NCBI RefSeq assembly: GCF_029227915.1
Contig: NC_079878.1
Span: forward strand, 27,741,501 to 27,805,500
Length of the DNA: 64,000 bases
Source of the DNA: Hydractinia symbiolongicarpus
Taxonomy: Eukaryota > Cnidaria > Hydrozoa > Anthoathecata > Hydractiniidae
Reading direction: 5' to 3'
Part shown: in pieces, positions 23,868 to 37,469 of the stretch
Position numbering within the stretch: the first letter of the stretch is position 1
Layout of the letters: each line of letters opens with the position of its first letter
Translations under genes and position numbers: made by a program
Notes under the pieces: generated by a model
Database searches by the model: none
The model's input: only the letters and a program-made list of their open reading frames with translations
What the model was told of the DNA's origin: nothing

Positions 23868-24240
23868 GTGAAACGATTGCCTGTGGCACTTAAATGAACG
23901 GATTTTGGACTGTGACCTTATAAATGTGATAAATGAGCCAACTGGATTCCAAGAAATAACATTCTTATTAATTTGACATGATTGCTGTAACTCAGCTATT
24001 AAACTGGGCGATGTGGTAGCGCTTCATTTGAAAATTTAAATAAGTAAGTCATTTTTTATTGTGGGACAAATCCTAGCCGTTATTGCGCGCTGAAGAAATA
24101 GAGACAGTTTCAAAAACTACATTTCAATGAATTTCTAACGGTATTAGTCCGTTTGGGTTACAACGGTTGCGTGACATATTCGTCCCCACATGTGTTTAGG
24201 GATATTGTCCCGATATTACTACGTTGTATTGCTTTTAACA

Positions 24241-24789
24241 GTGAAACGATTGACTCTGGCACTAACGTGAACGGATTTTGGACTGTGACCTTATAAATGT
24301 GATAAATGAGCCAATTGGACTCCAAGAAATAACATTCTTCTTAATTTGACATGATTGCTGTAACTCAGCGATTAAACTGGGCGCTGTGGTAGCGCTTTAT
24401 TTAAAAGCTTAGATAAATAAGCCATTTTTTAATGTGGGACAAATCCTAGCCGTTATCGCGCGCTGAAGAAATAGAGACAGTTTCAAAAACTACATTTCCA
24501 AGAAATAACATTCTTCTTAATTTGACATGATTGCTGTAACTCAACGATTATACTGGGCGCTGTGGGAGCGCTTTATTTGAAAACTTAGATAAATAAGACA
24601 TTATTTATTGTGGGACCAATCCTAGCCGTTATTGCGCGCTTAATAAATAGAAACAGTTTTAAAAACTACATTTCATTGACTTTCTAACAGTATCAATCCG
24701 CATGAATTACAACGGTTGCGTCATAAATTCGTACCAACATGTATTTAGCGATATTTTTCTGATATTACTAGGTTGTATTGCTTTTAACA
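24241..24789 (+). repeat. Fused monomer pair with a 197 bp deletion
   Basis: The interval between successive starts is 549 bp where 746 is expected. The first monomer (B-x) runs to offset 258 (actacatttc, about 24498), then jumps to ccaagaaataacattc, which is offset 82 of a monomer with an x' middle and P tail. About 197 bp are missing: the first monomer's tail and the second's head. Only about two bases are shared at the joint, so this looks like an out-of-register break repair, unlike most changes in this array. Confidence 0.85.
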
Positions 24790-27700
24790 GTGAAACGATT
24801 GACTGTGGCACTTAAGTGAACGGATTTTGGACTGTGACCTTATAAATGTGATAAATAAGCCAATTGGACTCCAAGAAATAACATTCTTCTTAATTTGACA
24901 TGATTGCTGTAACTCAGCGATTATACTGGGCGCTGTGGTAGCGCTTTATTTAAAAGCTTAGATAAATAAGCCATTTTTTATTGCGGGACCAATCCTAAAC
25001 CTTATCCCGCGCTTAATAAATAGGAACAGTTTCAAAAACTACATTTCATTGACTTTCTAACAGTATCAATCCACATGAATTACAAGGGTTGCGTCACAAA
25101 TTCGTACCAACATGCATTTAGCGATATCTTTCTGATATTACTAGGTTGCATTGCTTTTAACAGTGAAACGATTGACTGCGGGACTTAATTGAACTGATTC
25201 TGGACTGTGACCTTATAAATGTGATAAATGAGACATTTGGACTCCAAGAAAAAACATTCTTCTTAATTTGACATGATTGCCGGAACTCAGCGATTACCCT
25301 GGGCGCTGTGGTAGCGCTTAATTTAAAAATTTAAATAAGTAAGTCATCTTTTACTGTGGGACAAATCCTAGCCGTTATCGCGCGCTGAAGAAATGGAGAC
25401 AGTTTCAAAAACTTCACTTCAATGAATTTCTAACGGTATCAGTCCGTTTGAGTGACGACGGTTGCGTCACATATTTGTCCCCACATATGTTTAAGGATAT
25501 TTTTCTGATATTACTAGGTTGTATTGCTTTTAACAGTGAAACGATTGACTGTGGCACTTAAGTGAACGGTTTTTGTACTGTGACCTTATAAATGTGATAA
25601 ATGAGCCAATTGGACTCCAAGAAATAACATTCTTCTTAATTTGACATGATTGCTGTAACTCAGCGATTATACTGGGCGCTGTGGTAGCGCTTTATTTAAA
25701 AGCTTAGATAAATAAGCCATTTTTTATTGTGGGACCAATCCTAAACCTTATCGCGCACTTAATAAATAGGAACAGTTTCAAAAACTACATTTCATTGACT
25801 TTCTAACAGTATCAATCCGCATGAATTACAAGGGTTGCGTCACAAATTCGTACCAACATGCATTTAGCGATATCTTTCTGATATTACTAGGTTGCATTGT
25901 TTTTAACAGTGAAACGATTGACTGTGGGACTTAATTGAACTGATTCTGGACTGTGACCTTATAAATGTGATAAATGAGACATTTGGACTCCAAGAAATAA
26001 CATTCTTCTTAATTTGACATGATTGCCGGAACTCAGCGATTACCCTGGGCGCTGTGGTAGCGCTTAATTTAAAAATTTAAATAAGTAAGTCATCTTTTAC
26101 TGTGGGACAAATCCTAGCCGTTATTGCGCGCTGAAGAAATGGAGACAGTTTCAAAAACTACACTTCAATGAATTTCTAACGGTATCAGTCCGTTTGAGTG
26201 ACGACGGTTGCGTCACATATTTGTCCCCACATATGTTTAGGGATATTTTTCTGATATTACTAGGTTGTATTGCTTTTAACAGTGAAACGATTGACTGTGG
26301 CACTTAAGTGAACGGTTTTTGTACTGTGACCTTATAAATGTGATAAATGAGCCAATTGGACTCCAAGAAATAACATTTTTCTTAATTTGACATGATTGCT
26401 GTAACTCAGCGATTATACTGGGCGCTGTGGTAGCGATTTACTTAAAAGCTTAGATAAATAAGCCATTTTTTATTGTGGGACCAATCCTAAACCTTATCGC
26501 GCGCTTAATAAATAGGAACAGTTTCAAAAACTACATTTCATTGACTTTCTAACAGTATCAATCCGCATGAATTACAAGGGTTGCGTCACAAATTCGTACC
26601 AACATGCATTTAGCGATATCTTTCTGATATTACTAGGTTGCATTGCTTTTAACAGTGAAACGATTGACTGTGGGACTTAATTGAACTGATTCTGGACGGT
26701 GACCTTATAAATGTGATAAATGAGACAATTGGACTCCAAGAAATAACATTCTTCTTAATTTGACATGATTGTCGGAAATCAGCGACTACACTGGCCGCTG
26801 TGGTAGCGCCTCATTTAAAAATTTAAATAAGTAAGTCATTTTTTACTGTGGGACAAAACCTAGCCGTTATCGCGCGCTGAAGAAATAGAGACAGTTTGAA
26901 AAACTATATTTCGATGAATTTCTAACGGTATCAGTCCGTTTAAGTGACGACGGTTGGGTCACATATTCGTCCCCACATGTGTTTAGGGATATTTTTCTGA
27001 TATTACTAGGTTGTATTGCTTTTAACAGTGAAACGATTGACTGTGGCACTTAAGTGAACGGATTTTGGACTGTGACCTTATAAATGTGATAAATGAGCCA
27101 ATTGGACTCCAAGAAATAACATTCTTCTTAATTTGACATGATTGCTGTAACTCAGCGATTAAACTGGGCGCTGTGGTAGCGCTTTATTTAAAAGTTTAGA
27201 TAAATAAGCCATTTTTTAATGTGGGACCAATCCTAGACCTTATCGTGCGGTTAATAAATAGGAACAGTTTCAAAAACTACATTTCATTGACTTTCTAACA
27301 GTATCAATCCGCATGAATTACAACGGTTGCGTCACAAATTCGTACCAACATGTATTTAGCGATATCTTTCTGATATTACAAGGTTGCATCGCTTTTTACA
27401 GTGAAACGATTGACTGCGGGACTTAATTGAACTAACTTTGGACTGTGACCTGATAAATGTGATAAATGAGACATTTGGACTCCAAGAAATAACATTCTTC
27501 TTAATTTGACATGATTGCTGTAACTCAGCGATTAAACTGGGCGCTGTGGTAGCGCTTTATTTAAAAGCTTAGATAAATAAGCCATTTTTTAATGTGGGAC
27601 AAATCCTAGCCGTTATCGCGCGCTGAAGAAATAGAGACAGTTTTAAAAACTACATTTCAATGAATTTCTAACGGTATTAGTCCGCTGGGTTACAACGGTT

Positions 27701-28518
27701 GCGTGACATATTCGTACCAACATGTATTTGGCGATATCTTTCTGATATTACTAGGTTGCATCGCTTTTTACAGTGAAACGATTGACTGTGGGACTTAATT
27801 GAACTCTCTTTGGACTGTGACCTGATAAATGTGATAAATGAGACATTTGGACTCCAAGAAATAACATTCTTCTTAATTTGACATGATTGCTGTAACTCAG
27901 CGATTATACTGGGCGCTGTGGTAGCGCTTTATTTAAAAGCTTAGATAAATAAGCCATTTTTTATTGTGGGACCAATCCTAGACCTTATCGCGCGCTTAAT
28001 AAATAGGAACAGTTTCAAAAACTAAATTTCATTGACTTTCTAACATTATCAATCCGCATGAATTATAACGGTGGCGTCAAAAATTCGTACCAACATGCAT
28101 TTAGCGATATCTTTCTGATATTGCTAGGTTGCATCGCTTTTAACAGAGAAACGATTGACTGTGGCACTTAAATGAACTGATTTTTGACTTTGACCTCGTA
28201 AAAGTGATAAATGAGCCAATTGGATTCCAAGAAATAACATTCTTCTTAATTTGACATGATTGCTGTAACTCAACGATTATACTGGGCGCTGTGGGAGCGC
28301 TTTATTTGAAAACTTAGATAAATAAGACATTTTTTATTGTGGGACCAATCCTAGCCGTTATTGCGCGCTTAATAAATAGAAACAGTTTTAAAAACTACAT
28401 TTCATTGACTTTCTAACAGTATCAATCCGCATGAATTACAACGGTTGCGTCACAAATTCGTACCAACATGTATTTAGCGATATTTTTCTGATATTACTAG
28501 GTTGTATTGCTTTTAACA
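24790..28518 (+). repeat. 3729 bp ten-monomer repeat, copy 1
   Basis: Starts: 24790 (B-x-P), 25163 (D-y-Q), 25536 (B-x-P), 25909 (D-y-Q), 26282 (B-x-P), 26655 (D-y-U), 27028 (B-x-P), 27401 (C-x-R/P hybrid), 27773 (C-x-P) and 28146 (A-x'-P). The first six form B-x-P / D-y dimers of 746 bp. The rare ttgcgggacc occurs at 24981 and again at 28710, 3729 bp later. The match appears to begin at 24499, the deletion joint of the preceding fused monomer. Confidence 0.8.
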
Positions 28519-30757
28519 GTGAAACGATTGACTGTGGCACTTAAGTGAACGGATTTTGGACTGTGACCTTATAAATGTGATAAATAAGCCAATTGGACTC
28601 CAAGAAATAACATTCTTCTTAATTTGACATGATTGCTGTAACTCAGCGATTATACTGGGCGCTGTGGTAGCGCTTTATTTAAAAGCTTAGATAAATAAGC
28701 CATTTTTTATTGCGGGACCAATCCTAAACCTTATCGCGCGCTTAATAAATAGGAACAGTTTCAAAAACTACATTTCATTGACTTTCTAACAGTATCAATC
28801 CACATGAATTACAAGGGTTGCGTCACAAATTCGTACCAACATGCATTTAGCGATATCTTTCTGATATTACTAGGTTGCATTGCTTTTAACAGTGAAACGA
28901 TTGACTGCGGGACTTAATTGAACTGATTCTGTACTGTGACCTTATAAATGTGATAAATGAGACATTTGGACTCCAAGAAATAACATTCTTCTTAATTTGA
29001 CATGATTGCCGGAACTCAGCGATTACCCTGGGCGCTGTGGTAGCGCTTAATTTAAAAATTTAAATAAGTAAGTCATCTTTTACTGTGGGACAAATCCTAG
29101 CCGTTATCGCGCGCTGAAGAAATGGAGACAGTTTCAAAAACTACACTTCAATGAATTTCTAACGGTATCAGTCCGTTTGAGTGACGACGGTTGCGTCACA
29201 TATTTGTCCCCACATATGTTTAGGGATATTTTTCTGATATTACTAGGTTGTATTGCTTTTAACAGTGAAACGATTGACTGTGGCACTTAAGTGAACGGTT
29301 TTTGTACTGTGACCTTATAAATGTGATAAATGAGCCAATTGGACTCCAAGAAATAACACTCTTCTTAATTTGACATGATTGCTGTAACTCAGCGATTATA
29401 CTGGGCGCTGTGGTAGCGCTTTATTTAAAAGCTTAGATAAATAAGCCATTTTTTATTGTGGGACCAATCCTAAACCTTATCGCGCACTTAATAAATAGGA
29501 ACAGTTTCAAAAACTACATTTCATTGACTTTCTAACAGTATCAATCCGCATGAATTACAAGGGTTGCGTCACAAATTCGTACCAACATGCATTTAGCGAT
29601 AACTTTCTGATATTACTAGGTTGCATTGTTTTTAACAGTGAAACGATTGACTGTGGGACTTAATTGAACTGATTCTGGACTGTGACCTTATAAATGTGAT
29701 AAATGAGACATTTGGACTCCAAGAAATAACATTCTTCTTAATTTGACATGATTGCCGGAACTCAGCGATTACCCTGGGCGCTGTGGTAGCGCTTAATTTA
29801 AAAATTTAAATAAGTAAGTCATCTTTTACTGTGGGACAAATCCTAGCCGTTATTGCGCGCTGAAGAAATGGAGACAGTTTCAAAAACTACACTTCAATGA
29901 ATTTCTAACGGTATCAGTCCCTTTGAGTGACGACGGTTGCGTCACATATTTGTCCCCACATATGTTTAGGGATATTTTTCTGATATTACTAGGTTGTATT
30001 GCTTTTAACAGTGAAACGATTGACTGTGGCACTTAAGTGAACGGTTTTTGTACTGTGACCTTATAAATGTGATAAATGAGCCAATTGGACTCCAAGAAAT
30101 AACATTTTTCTTAATTTGACATGATTGCTGTAACTCAGCAATTATACTGGGCGCTGTGGTAGCGCTTTATTTAAAAGCTTAGATAAATAAGCCATTTTTT
30201 ATTGTGGGACCAATCCTAAACCTTATCGCGCGCTTAATAAATAGGAACAGTTTCAAAAACTACATTTTATTGACTTTCTAACAGTATCAATCCGCATGAA
30301 TTACAAAGGTTGCGTCACAAATTCGTACCAACATGCATTTAGCGATATCTTTCTGATATTACTAGGTTGCATTGCTTTTAACAGTGAAACGATTGACTGT
30401 GGGACTTAATTGAACTGATTCTGGACGGTGACCTTATAAATGTGATAAATGAGACAATTGGACTCCAAGAAATAACATTCTTCTTAATTTGACATGATTG
30501 TCGGAACTCAGCGACTACACTGGCCGCTGTGGTAGCGCCTCATTTAAAAATTTAAATAAGTAAGTCATTTTTTTACTGTGGGACAAAACCTAGCCGTTAT
30601 CGCGCGCTGAAGAAATAGAGACAGTTTGAAAAACTACATTTCATTGACTTTCTAACAGTATCAATCCGCATGAATTACAACGGTTGCGTCACAAATTCGT
30701 ACCAACATGTATTTAGCGATATCTTTCTGATATTACAAGGTTGCATCGCTTTTTACA
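28519..30757 (+). repeat. 3729 bp repeat, copy 2, shortened by one monomer
   Basis: Starts: 28519 (B-x-P), 28892 (D-y-Q), 29265 (B-x-P), 29638 (D-y-Q), 30011 (B-x-P) and 30384 (D-y, then P tail). The series follows 24790 onward with scattered single-base differences. In the last monomer a U-type start (gtttgaaaaactac) changes at about 30640 to cattgactttctaac, as in monomer 27028. Exactly one 373 bp unit of copy 1 (about 26910-27283) is therefore missing, as expected from an in-register unequal exchange. One extra t near 30569 makes this monomer 374 bp. Confidence 0.8.
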
Positions 30758-32249
30758 GTGAAACGATTGACTGTGGGACTTAATTGAACTAACTTTGGAC
30801 TGTGACCTGATAAATGTGATAAATGAGACATTTGGACTCCAAGAAATAACATTCTTCTTAATTTGACATGATTGCCGGAACTCAGCGATTACACTGGGCG
30901 CTGTGGTAGCGCTTAATTTAAAAATTTAAATAAGTAAGTCATATTTTACTGTGGGACAAATCCTAGCTGTTATCGCGCGCTGAAGAAATAGAGACAGTTT
31001 CAAAAATTACATTTCAATGAATTTCTAACGGTATCAGTCCGTTTGAGTGACGACGGTTGCGTCACATATTTGTCCCCACATATGTTTAGGGATATTTTTC
31101 TGATATTACTAGGTTGTATTGCTTTTAACAGTGAAACGATTGACTGTGGCACTTAAGTGAACGGATTTTGTACTGTGACCTTATAAATGTGATAAATGAG
31201 CCAATTGGACTCCAAGAAGTAACATTCTTCTTAATTTGACATGATTGCTGTAACTCAGCGATTACACTGGGCGCTGTGGTAGCGCTTTATTTAAAAGCTT
31301 AGATAAATAAGCCATTTTTTATTGTGGGACCAATCCTAGACCTTATCGCGCACTTAATAAATAGGAACAGTTTCAAAAACTAAATTTCATTGACTTTCTA
31401 ACATTATCAATCCGCTTAAATTATAACGGTGGCGTCACAAATTCGTACCAACATGCATTTAGCGATATCTTTCTGATATTACTAGGTTGCATCGCTTTTA
31501 ACAGTGAAACGATTGACTGTGGCACTTAAATGAACTGATTTTTGACTTTGACCTCATAAAAGTGATAAATGAGCCAATTGGATTCCAAGAAATAACATTC
31601 TTCTTAATTTGACATGATTGCTGTAACTCAACGATTATACTGGGCGCTGTGGTAGCGCTTTATTTGAAAACTTAGATAAATAAGACATTTTTTATTGTGG
31701 GACCAATCCTAGCCGTTATTGCGCGCTGAAGAAATAGAAACAGTTTTAAAAAGTACATTTCATTGACTTTCTAACAGTATCAATCCGCATGAATTACAAC
31801 GGTTGCGTCACAAATTCGTACCAACATGTATTTAGCGATATTTTTCTGATATTACTAGGTTGTATTGCTTTTAACAGTGAAACGATTGACTGTGGCACTT
31901 AAGTGAACGGATTTTGGACTGTGACCTTATAAATGTGATAAATAAGCCAATTGGACTCCAAGAAATAACATTCTTCTTAATTTGACATGATTGCTGTAAC
32001 TCAGCGAATATACTGGGCGCTGTGGTAGCGCTTTATTTAAAAGCTTAGATAAATAAGCCATTTTTTATTGTGGGACCAATCCTAGACCTTATCGCGCACT
32101 TAATAAATAGGAACAGTTTCAAAAACTAAATTTCATTGACTTTCTAACATTATCAATCCGCATAAGTTATAACGGTGGCGTCACAAATTCGTACCAACAT
32201 GCATTTAGCGATATCTTTCTGATATTACTAGGTTGCATCGCTTTTAACA
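30758..32249 (+). repeat. Mixed block leading into A-B dimers
   Basis: Starts: 30758 (C-y-Q with cacatatg), 31131 (B-x-P), 31504 (A-x'-P) and 31877 (B-x-P). The A-x'-P / B-x-P pair from 31504 is repeated from 32250, one 746 bp dimer later. Monomer 31504 has a mixed joint (cgctgaagaaatagaaac) where x' copies normally read cgcttaataaatag. Confidence 0.8.
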
Positions 32250-33741
32250 GTGAAACGATTGACTGTGGCACTTAAATGAACTGATTTTTGACTTTGACCT
32301 CATAAAAGTGATAAATGAGCCAATTGGATTCCAAGAAATAACATTCTTCTTAATTTGACATGATTGCTGTAACTCAACGATTATACTGGGCGCTGTGGTA
32401 GCGCTTTATTTGAAAACTTAGATAAATAAGACATTTTTTATTGTGGGACCAATCCTAGCCGTTATTGCGCGCTTAATAAATAGAAACAGTTTTCAAAAAT
32501 ACATATCATTAACTTTCTAACAGTATCAATCCGCATGAATTACAACGGTTGCGTCACAAATTCGTACCAACATGTATTTAGCGATATTTTTCTGATATTA
32601 CTAGGTTGTATTGCTTTTAACAGTGAAACGATTGACTGTGGCACTTAAGTGAACGGATTTTGGACTGTGACCTTATAAATGTGATAAATAAGCCAATTGG
32701 ACTCCAAGAAATAACATTCTTTTTAATTTGACATGATTGCTGTAACTCAGCGAATATACTGGGCGCTGTGGTAGCGCTTTATTTAAAAGCTTAGATAAAT
32801 AAGCCATTTTTTATTGTGGGACCAATCCTAAACCTTATCGCGCGCTTAATAAATAGGAACAGTTTCAAAAACTACATTTCATTGACTTTCTAACAGTATC
32901 AATCCGCACGAATTACAAGGGTTGCGTCACAAATTCGTACCAACATGCATTTAGCGATATCTTTCTGATATTACTAGGTTGCATTGCTTTTAACAGTGAA
33001 ACGATTGACTGTGGGACTTAATTGAACTGATTCTGGACTGTGACCTTATAAATGTGATAAATGAGACAATTGGACTCCAAGAAATAACATTCTTCTTAAT
33101 TTGACATGATTGTCGGAACTCAGCGACTACACTGGCCGCTGTGGTAGCGCCTCATTTAAAAATTTAAATAAGTAAGTCATTTTTTACTGTGGGACAAAAC
33201 CTAGCCGTTATCGCGCGCTGAAGAAATAGAGATAGTTTGAAAAACTACATTTCGTTGAATTTCTAATGGTATCAGTCCGTTTAAGTGACGACGGTTGGGT
33301 GACATATTCGTCCCCACATGTGTTTAGGGATATTTTTCTGATATTACTAGGTTGTATTGCTTTTAACAGTGAAACGATTGACTGTGGCACTTAAGTGAAC
33401 GGATTTTGGACTGTGACCTGATAAATGTGATAAATGAGACAGTTGGACTCCAAGAAATAACATTCTTCTTAATTTGACATGATTGCTGTAACTCAGCGAA
33501 TATACTGGGCGCTGTGGTAGCGCTTTATTTAAAAGCTTAGATAAATAAGCCATTTTTTATTGTGGGACCAATCCTAGACCTTATCGCGCACTTAAGAAAT
33601 AGGAACAGTTTCAAAAACTAAATTTCATTGACTTTCTAACATTATCAATCCGCATAAATTATAACGGTGGCGTCAGAAATTCGTACCACCGTGCATTTAG
33701 CGATATCTTTCTGATATTACTAGGTTGCATCGCTTTTAACA
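32250..33741 (+). repeat. 1492 bp tetramer, copy 1
   Basis: Starts: 32250 (A-x'-P), 32623 (B-x-P), 32996 (D-y-U) and 33369 (B/C hybrid head, x-P). The order A-x'-P, B-x-P, D-y-U, B-x-P repeats from 33742. The fourth monomer starts as B (gaacggattttgg) but continues as C (acctgataaatg, gagacagttgg). A 68-codon open frame on the minus strand falls in it, with no other sign of coding. Confidence 0.8.
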
Positions 33742-35232
33742 GTGAAACGATTGACTGTGGCACTTAAATGAACTGATTTTTGACTTTGACCTCATAAAAG
33801 TGATAAATGAGCCAATTGGATTCCAAGAAATAACATTCTTCTTAATTTGACATGATTGTTGTAACTCAACGATTATACTGGGCGCTGTGGTAGCGCTTTA
33901 TTTGAAAACTTAGATAAATAAGACATTTTTTATTGTGGGACCAATCCTAGCCGTTATTGCGCGCTTAATAAATAGAAACAGTTTTAAAAACTACATTTCA
34001 TTAACTTTCTAACAGTATCAATCGGCATGAATTACAACGGTTGCGTCACAAATTCGTACCAACATGTATTTAGCGATATTTTTCTGATATTACTAGGTTG
34101 TATTGCTTTTAACAGTGAAACGATTGACTGTGGCAATTAAGTGAACGGATTTTGGACTGTGACCTTATAAATGTGACAAATAAGCCAATTGGACTCCAAG
34201 AAATAACATTCTTCTTAATTTGACATGATTGCTGTAACTCAGCGAATATACTGGGCGCTGTAGTAGCGCTTTATTTAAAAGCTTAGATAAATAAGCCATT
34301 TTTTATTGTGGGACAAATCCTTAACCTTATCGCGCGCTTAATAAATAGGAACAGTTTCAAAAACTACATTTCATTGACTTTCTAACAGTATCAATCCGCA
34401 TGAATTACAAGGGTTGCGTCCCAAATTCGTACCAACATGCATTTAGCGATATCTTTCTGATATTACTAGGTTGCATTGCTTTTAACAGTGAAACGATTGA
34501 CTGTGGGACTTAATTGAACTGATTCTGGACTGTGACCTTATAAATGTGATAAATGAGACAGTTGGACTCCAAGAAATAACATTCTTCTTAATTTGACATG
34601 ATTGTCGGAACTCATTGACTACACTGGCCGCTGTGGTAGCGCCTCATTTAAAAATTTAAATAAGTAAGTCATTTTTTACTGTGGGACAAAACCTAGCCGT
34701 TATCGCGCGCTGAAGAAATAGAGACAGTTTGAAAAACTACATTTCGATGAATTTCTAACGGTATCAGTCCGTTTAAGTGACGACGGTTGGGTCACATATT
34801 CGTCCCCACATGTGTTTAGGGATATTTTTCTGATATTACTAGGTTGTATTGCTTTTAACAGTGAAACGATTGACTGTGGCACTTAAGTGAACGGATTTTG
34901 GACTGTGACCTTATAAATGTGATAAATAAGCCAATTGGACTCCAAGAAATAACATTCTTCTTAATTTGACATGATTGCTGTAACTCAGCGAATATACTGG
35001 GCGCTGTGGTAGCGCTTTATTTAAAAACTTAGATAAATAAGCCATTTTTTATTGTGGACCAATCCTAAACCTTATCGCGCGCTTAATAAATAGGAACAGT
35101 TTCAAAAACTACATTTCATTGACTTTCTAACAGTATCAATCCGCATGAATTACAAGGGTTGCGTCACAAATTCGTACCAACATGCATTTAGCGATATCTT
35201 TCTGATATTACTAGGTTGCATTGCTTTTAACA
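33742..35232 (+). repeat. 1491 bp tetramer, copy 2
   Basis: Starts: 33742 (A-x'-P), 34115 (B-x-P), 34488 (D-y-U) and 34861 (B-x-P, 372 bp). Shared marks with copy 1 include cagcgaatatactgg, acaagggttgcg and tgtcggaactca. The last monomer has lost one g (attgtggaccaatcc near 35055), a mark that recurs at 36174 in the next duplication. Confidence 0.8.
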
Positions 35233-37469
35233 GTGAAACGATTGACTGTTGGACTTAATTGAACTGATTCTGGACTGTGACCTTATAAATGTGATAAATG
35301 AGACAATTGGACTCCAAGAAATAACATTCTTCTTAATTTGACATGATTGCTGTAACTCAGCGATTAAACTGGGCGCTGTGGTAGCGCTTTATTTAAAAGC
35401 TTAGATAAATAAGCCATTTTTTAATGTGGGACCAATACTAGACCTTATCGCGCGCTTAATAAATAGGAACAGTTTCAAAAACTACATTTTATTGATTTTC
35501 TAACAGTATCAATCCGCATGAATTACAACGGTTGCGTCACAAATTTGTACCAACATGCATTTAGCGATATCTTTCTGATATTACTAGGTTGCATCGCTTT
35601 TAACTGTGAAACGATTGACTGTGGGACTTAATTAAACTAACTTTGGACTGTGACCTGATAAATGTGATAAATGAGACAGTTGGACTCCAAGAAATAACAT
35701 TCTTCTTAATTTGACATGATTGCCGGAACCCAGCGATTACACTGGGCGCTGCGCTAGTGCTTCATTTGAAACCTTAGATAAATAAGACATTTTTTATTGT
35801 GGGACCAATCCTAGCCGTTATTGCGCGCTTAATAAATAGAAACAGTTTCAAAAACTACATTTCATTGACTTTCTAACAGTATCAATCCGCATGAATTACA
35901 AGGGTTGCGTCACAAATTCGTACCAACATGCATTTAGCGATATCTTTCTGATATTACTAGGTTGCATTGCTTTTAACAGTGAAACGATTGACTGTGGGAC
36001 TTAATTGAACTGATTCTGGACTGTGACCTTATAAATGTGATAAATAAGCCAATTGGACTCCAAGAAATAACATTCTTCTTAATTTGACATGATTGCTGTA
36101 ACTCAGCGAATATACTGGGCGCTGTGGTAGCGCTTTATTTAAAAACTTAGATAAATAAGCCATTTTTTATTGTGGACCAATCCTAAACCTTATCGCGCGC
36201 TTAATAAATAGGAACAGTTTCAAAAACTACATTTCATTGACTTTCTAACAGTATCAATCCGCATGAATTACAAGGGTTGCGTCACAAATTCGTACCAACA
36301 TGCATTTAGCGATATCTTTCTGATATTACTAGGTTGCATTGCTTTTAACAGTGAAACGATTGACTGTGGGACTTAATTGAACTGATTCTGGACTGTGACC
36401 TTATAAATGTGATAAATGAGACAATTGGACTCCAAGAAATAACATTCTTCTTAATTTGACATGATTGCTGTAACTCAGCGATTAAACTGGGCGCTGTGGT
36501 AGCGCTTTATTTAAAAGCTTAGATAAATAAGCTATTTTTTAATGTGGGACCAATACTAGACCTTATCGCGCGCTTAATAAATAGGAACAGTTTCAAAAAC
36601 TACATTTTATTGAATTTCTAACAGTATCAATCCGCATGAATTACAACGGTTGCGTCACAAATTTGTACCAACATGCATTTAGCGATATCTTTCTGATATT
36701 ACTAGGTTGCATCGCTTTCAACTGTGAAACGATTGACTGTGGGACTTAATTAAACTAACTTTGGACTGTGACCTGATAAATGTGATAAATGAGACAGTTG
36801 GACTCCAAGAAATAACATTCTTCTTAATTTGACAGGACTGCCGGAACCCAGTGATTACACTGGGCGCTGCGCTAGTGCTTCATTTGAAAATTTAGATAAA
36901 TAAGCCATTTTTTACTGTGGGACGAAACCTAGCCGTTATCGCGCGCTTGATAAATAGGAACAGTTTCAAAAAATACATTTCATTGACTTTCTAATAGTAT
37001 CAATCCGTTTGAGTTACAACGGTTGCGTCACATATTCGTACCAACATGTATTTTGCGATATTTTTCTGATATTACTAGGTTGCATCGCTTTTAACAGTGA
37101 AACGATTGAATGTGGGACTTAATTGAACTGATTCTGGACTGTGACCTTATAAATGTGATAAATGAGATAATTGGACTCCAAGGAAAAATGTTCTTCTTAG
37201 TTTGACATGATTGCTGGAACTCAGCGATTATACTGAGCGCTGTGGTAGCGCTTCATTTAAAAATTTAAATAAGTAAGTCATTTTTTACTGTGGGACAAAT
37301 CCTAGCCGTTATCGCGCGCTGAAGAAATAGAGACAGTTTCAAAAACTACATTTCAATGAATTTCTAACGGTATCAGTCCGTTTGAGTGACGACGGTTGCG
37401 CCTCATATTTGTCCCCACATGTGTTTAGGGATATTTTTCTGATATTACTAGGTTGTATTGCTTTTAACA
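35233..37469 (+). repeat. 1118 bp trimer duplication with a z/T joint
   Basis: Starts: 35233 (D-x-P), 35606 (C head, z/x' middle, P), 35979 (D-x-P, 372 bp), 36351 (D-x-P), 36724 (C-z-T) and 37097 (D-y-Q). About 870 bp from near 34905 recur 1118 bp later, with shared gtggaccaatcc, aatttgtacc and gacttaattaaac. The match ends inside the z middle. At 35769 the first copy continues as gaaaccttagat and P; at 36887 the second continues as gaaaatttagat and T. This is where the z/T domain begins. Confidence 0.75.

Larger units (their letters stand above)
21623..24240 (+). repeat. Mixed block re-using the 13.8-16.0 kb series
   Basis: Starts: 21623 (C-y-R), 21996 (A-x'-P), 22369 (C-x'-P), 22742 (C-y-Q), 23115 (B-x-P), 23488 (B-y-Q) and 23868 (B-y-R). 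Apart from the extra monomer at 22369, the order and rare variants (ctgcaggacttaattaaac, atcagtgaaacg, ttttctactgtg) follow 13795-16032. The separation is about 21 monomers (7.8 kb), so a large segment was copied or both derive from one older multi-monomer unit. Confidence 0.75.

Noticed and set aside
33347-33553. 68-codon minus-strand open frame starting with ATG
   Set aside because: It lies wholly within satellite sequence, spans a monomer boundary and occurs once, in a hybrid monomer. A frame of this length is expected by chance in 64 kb of 37% GC DNA.
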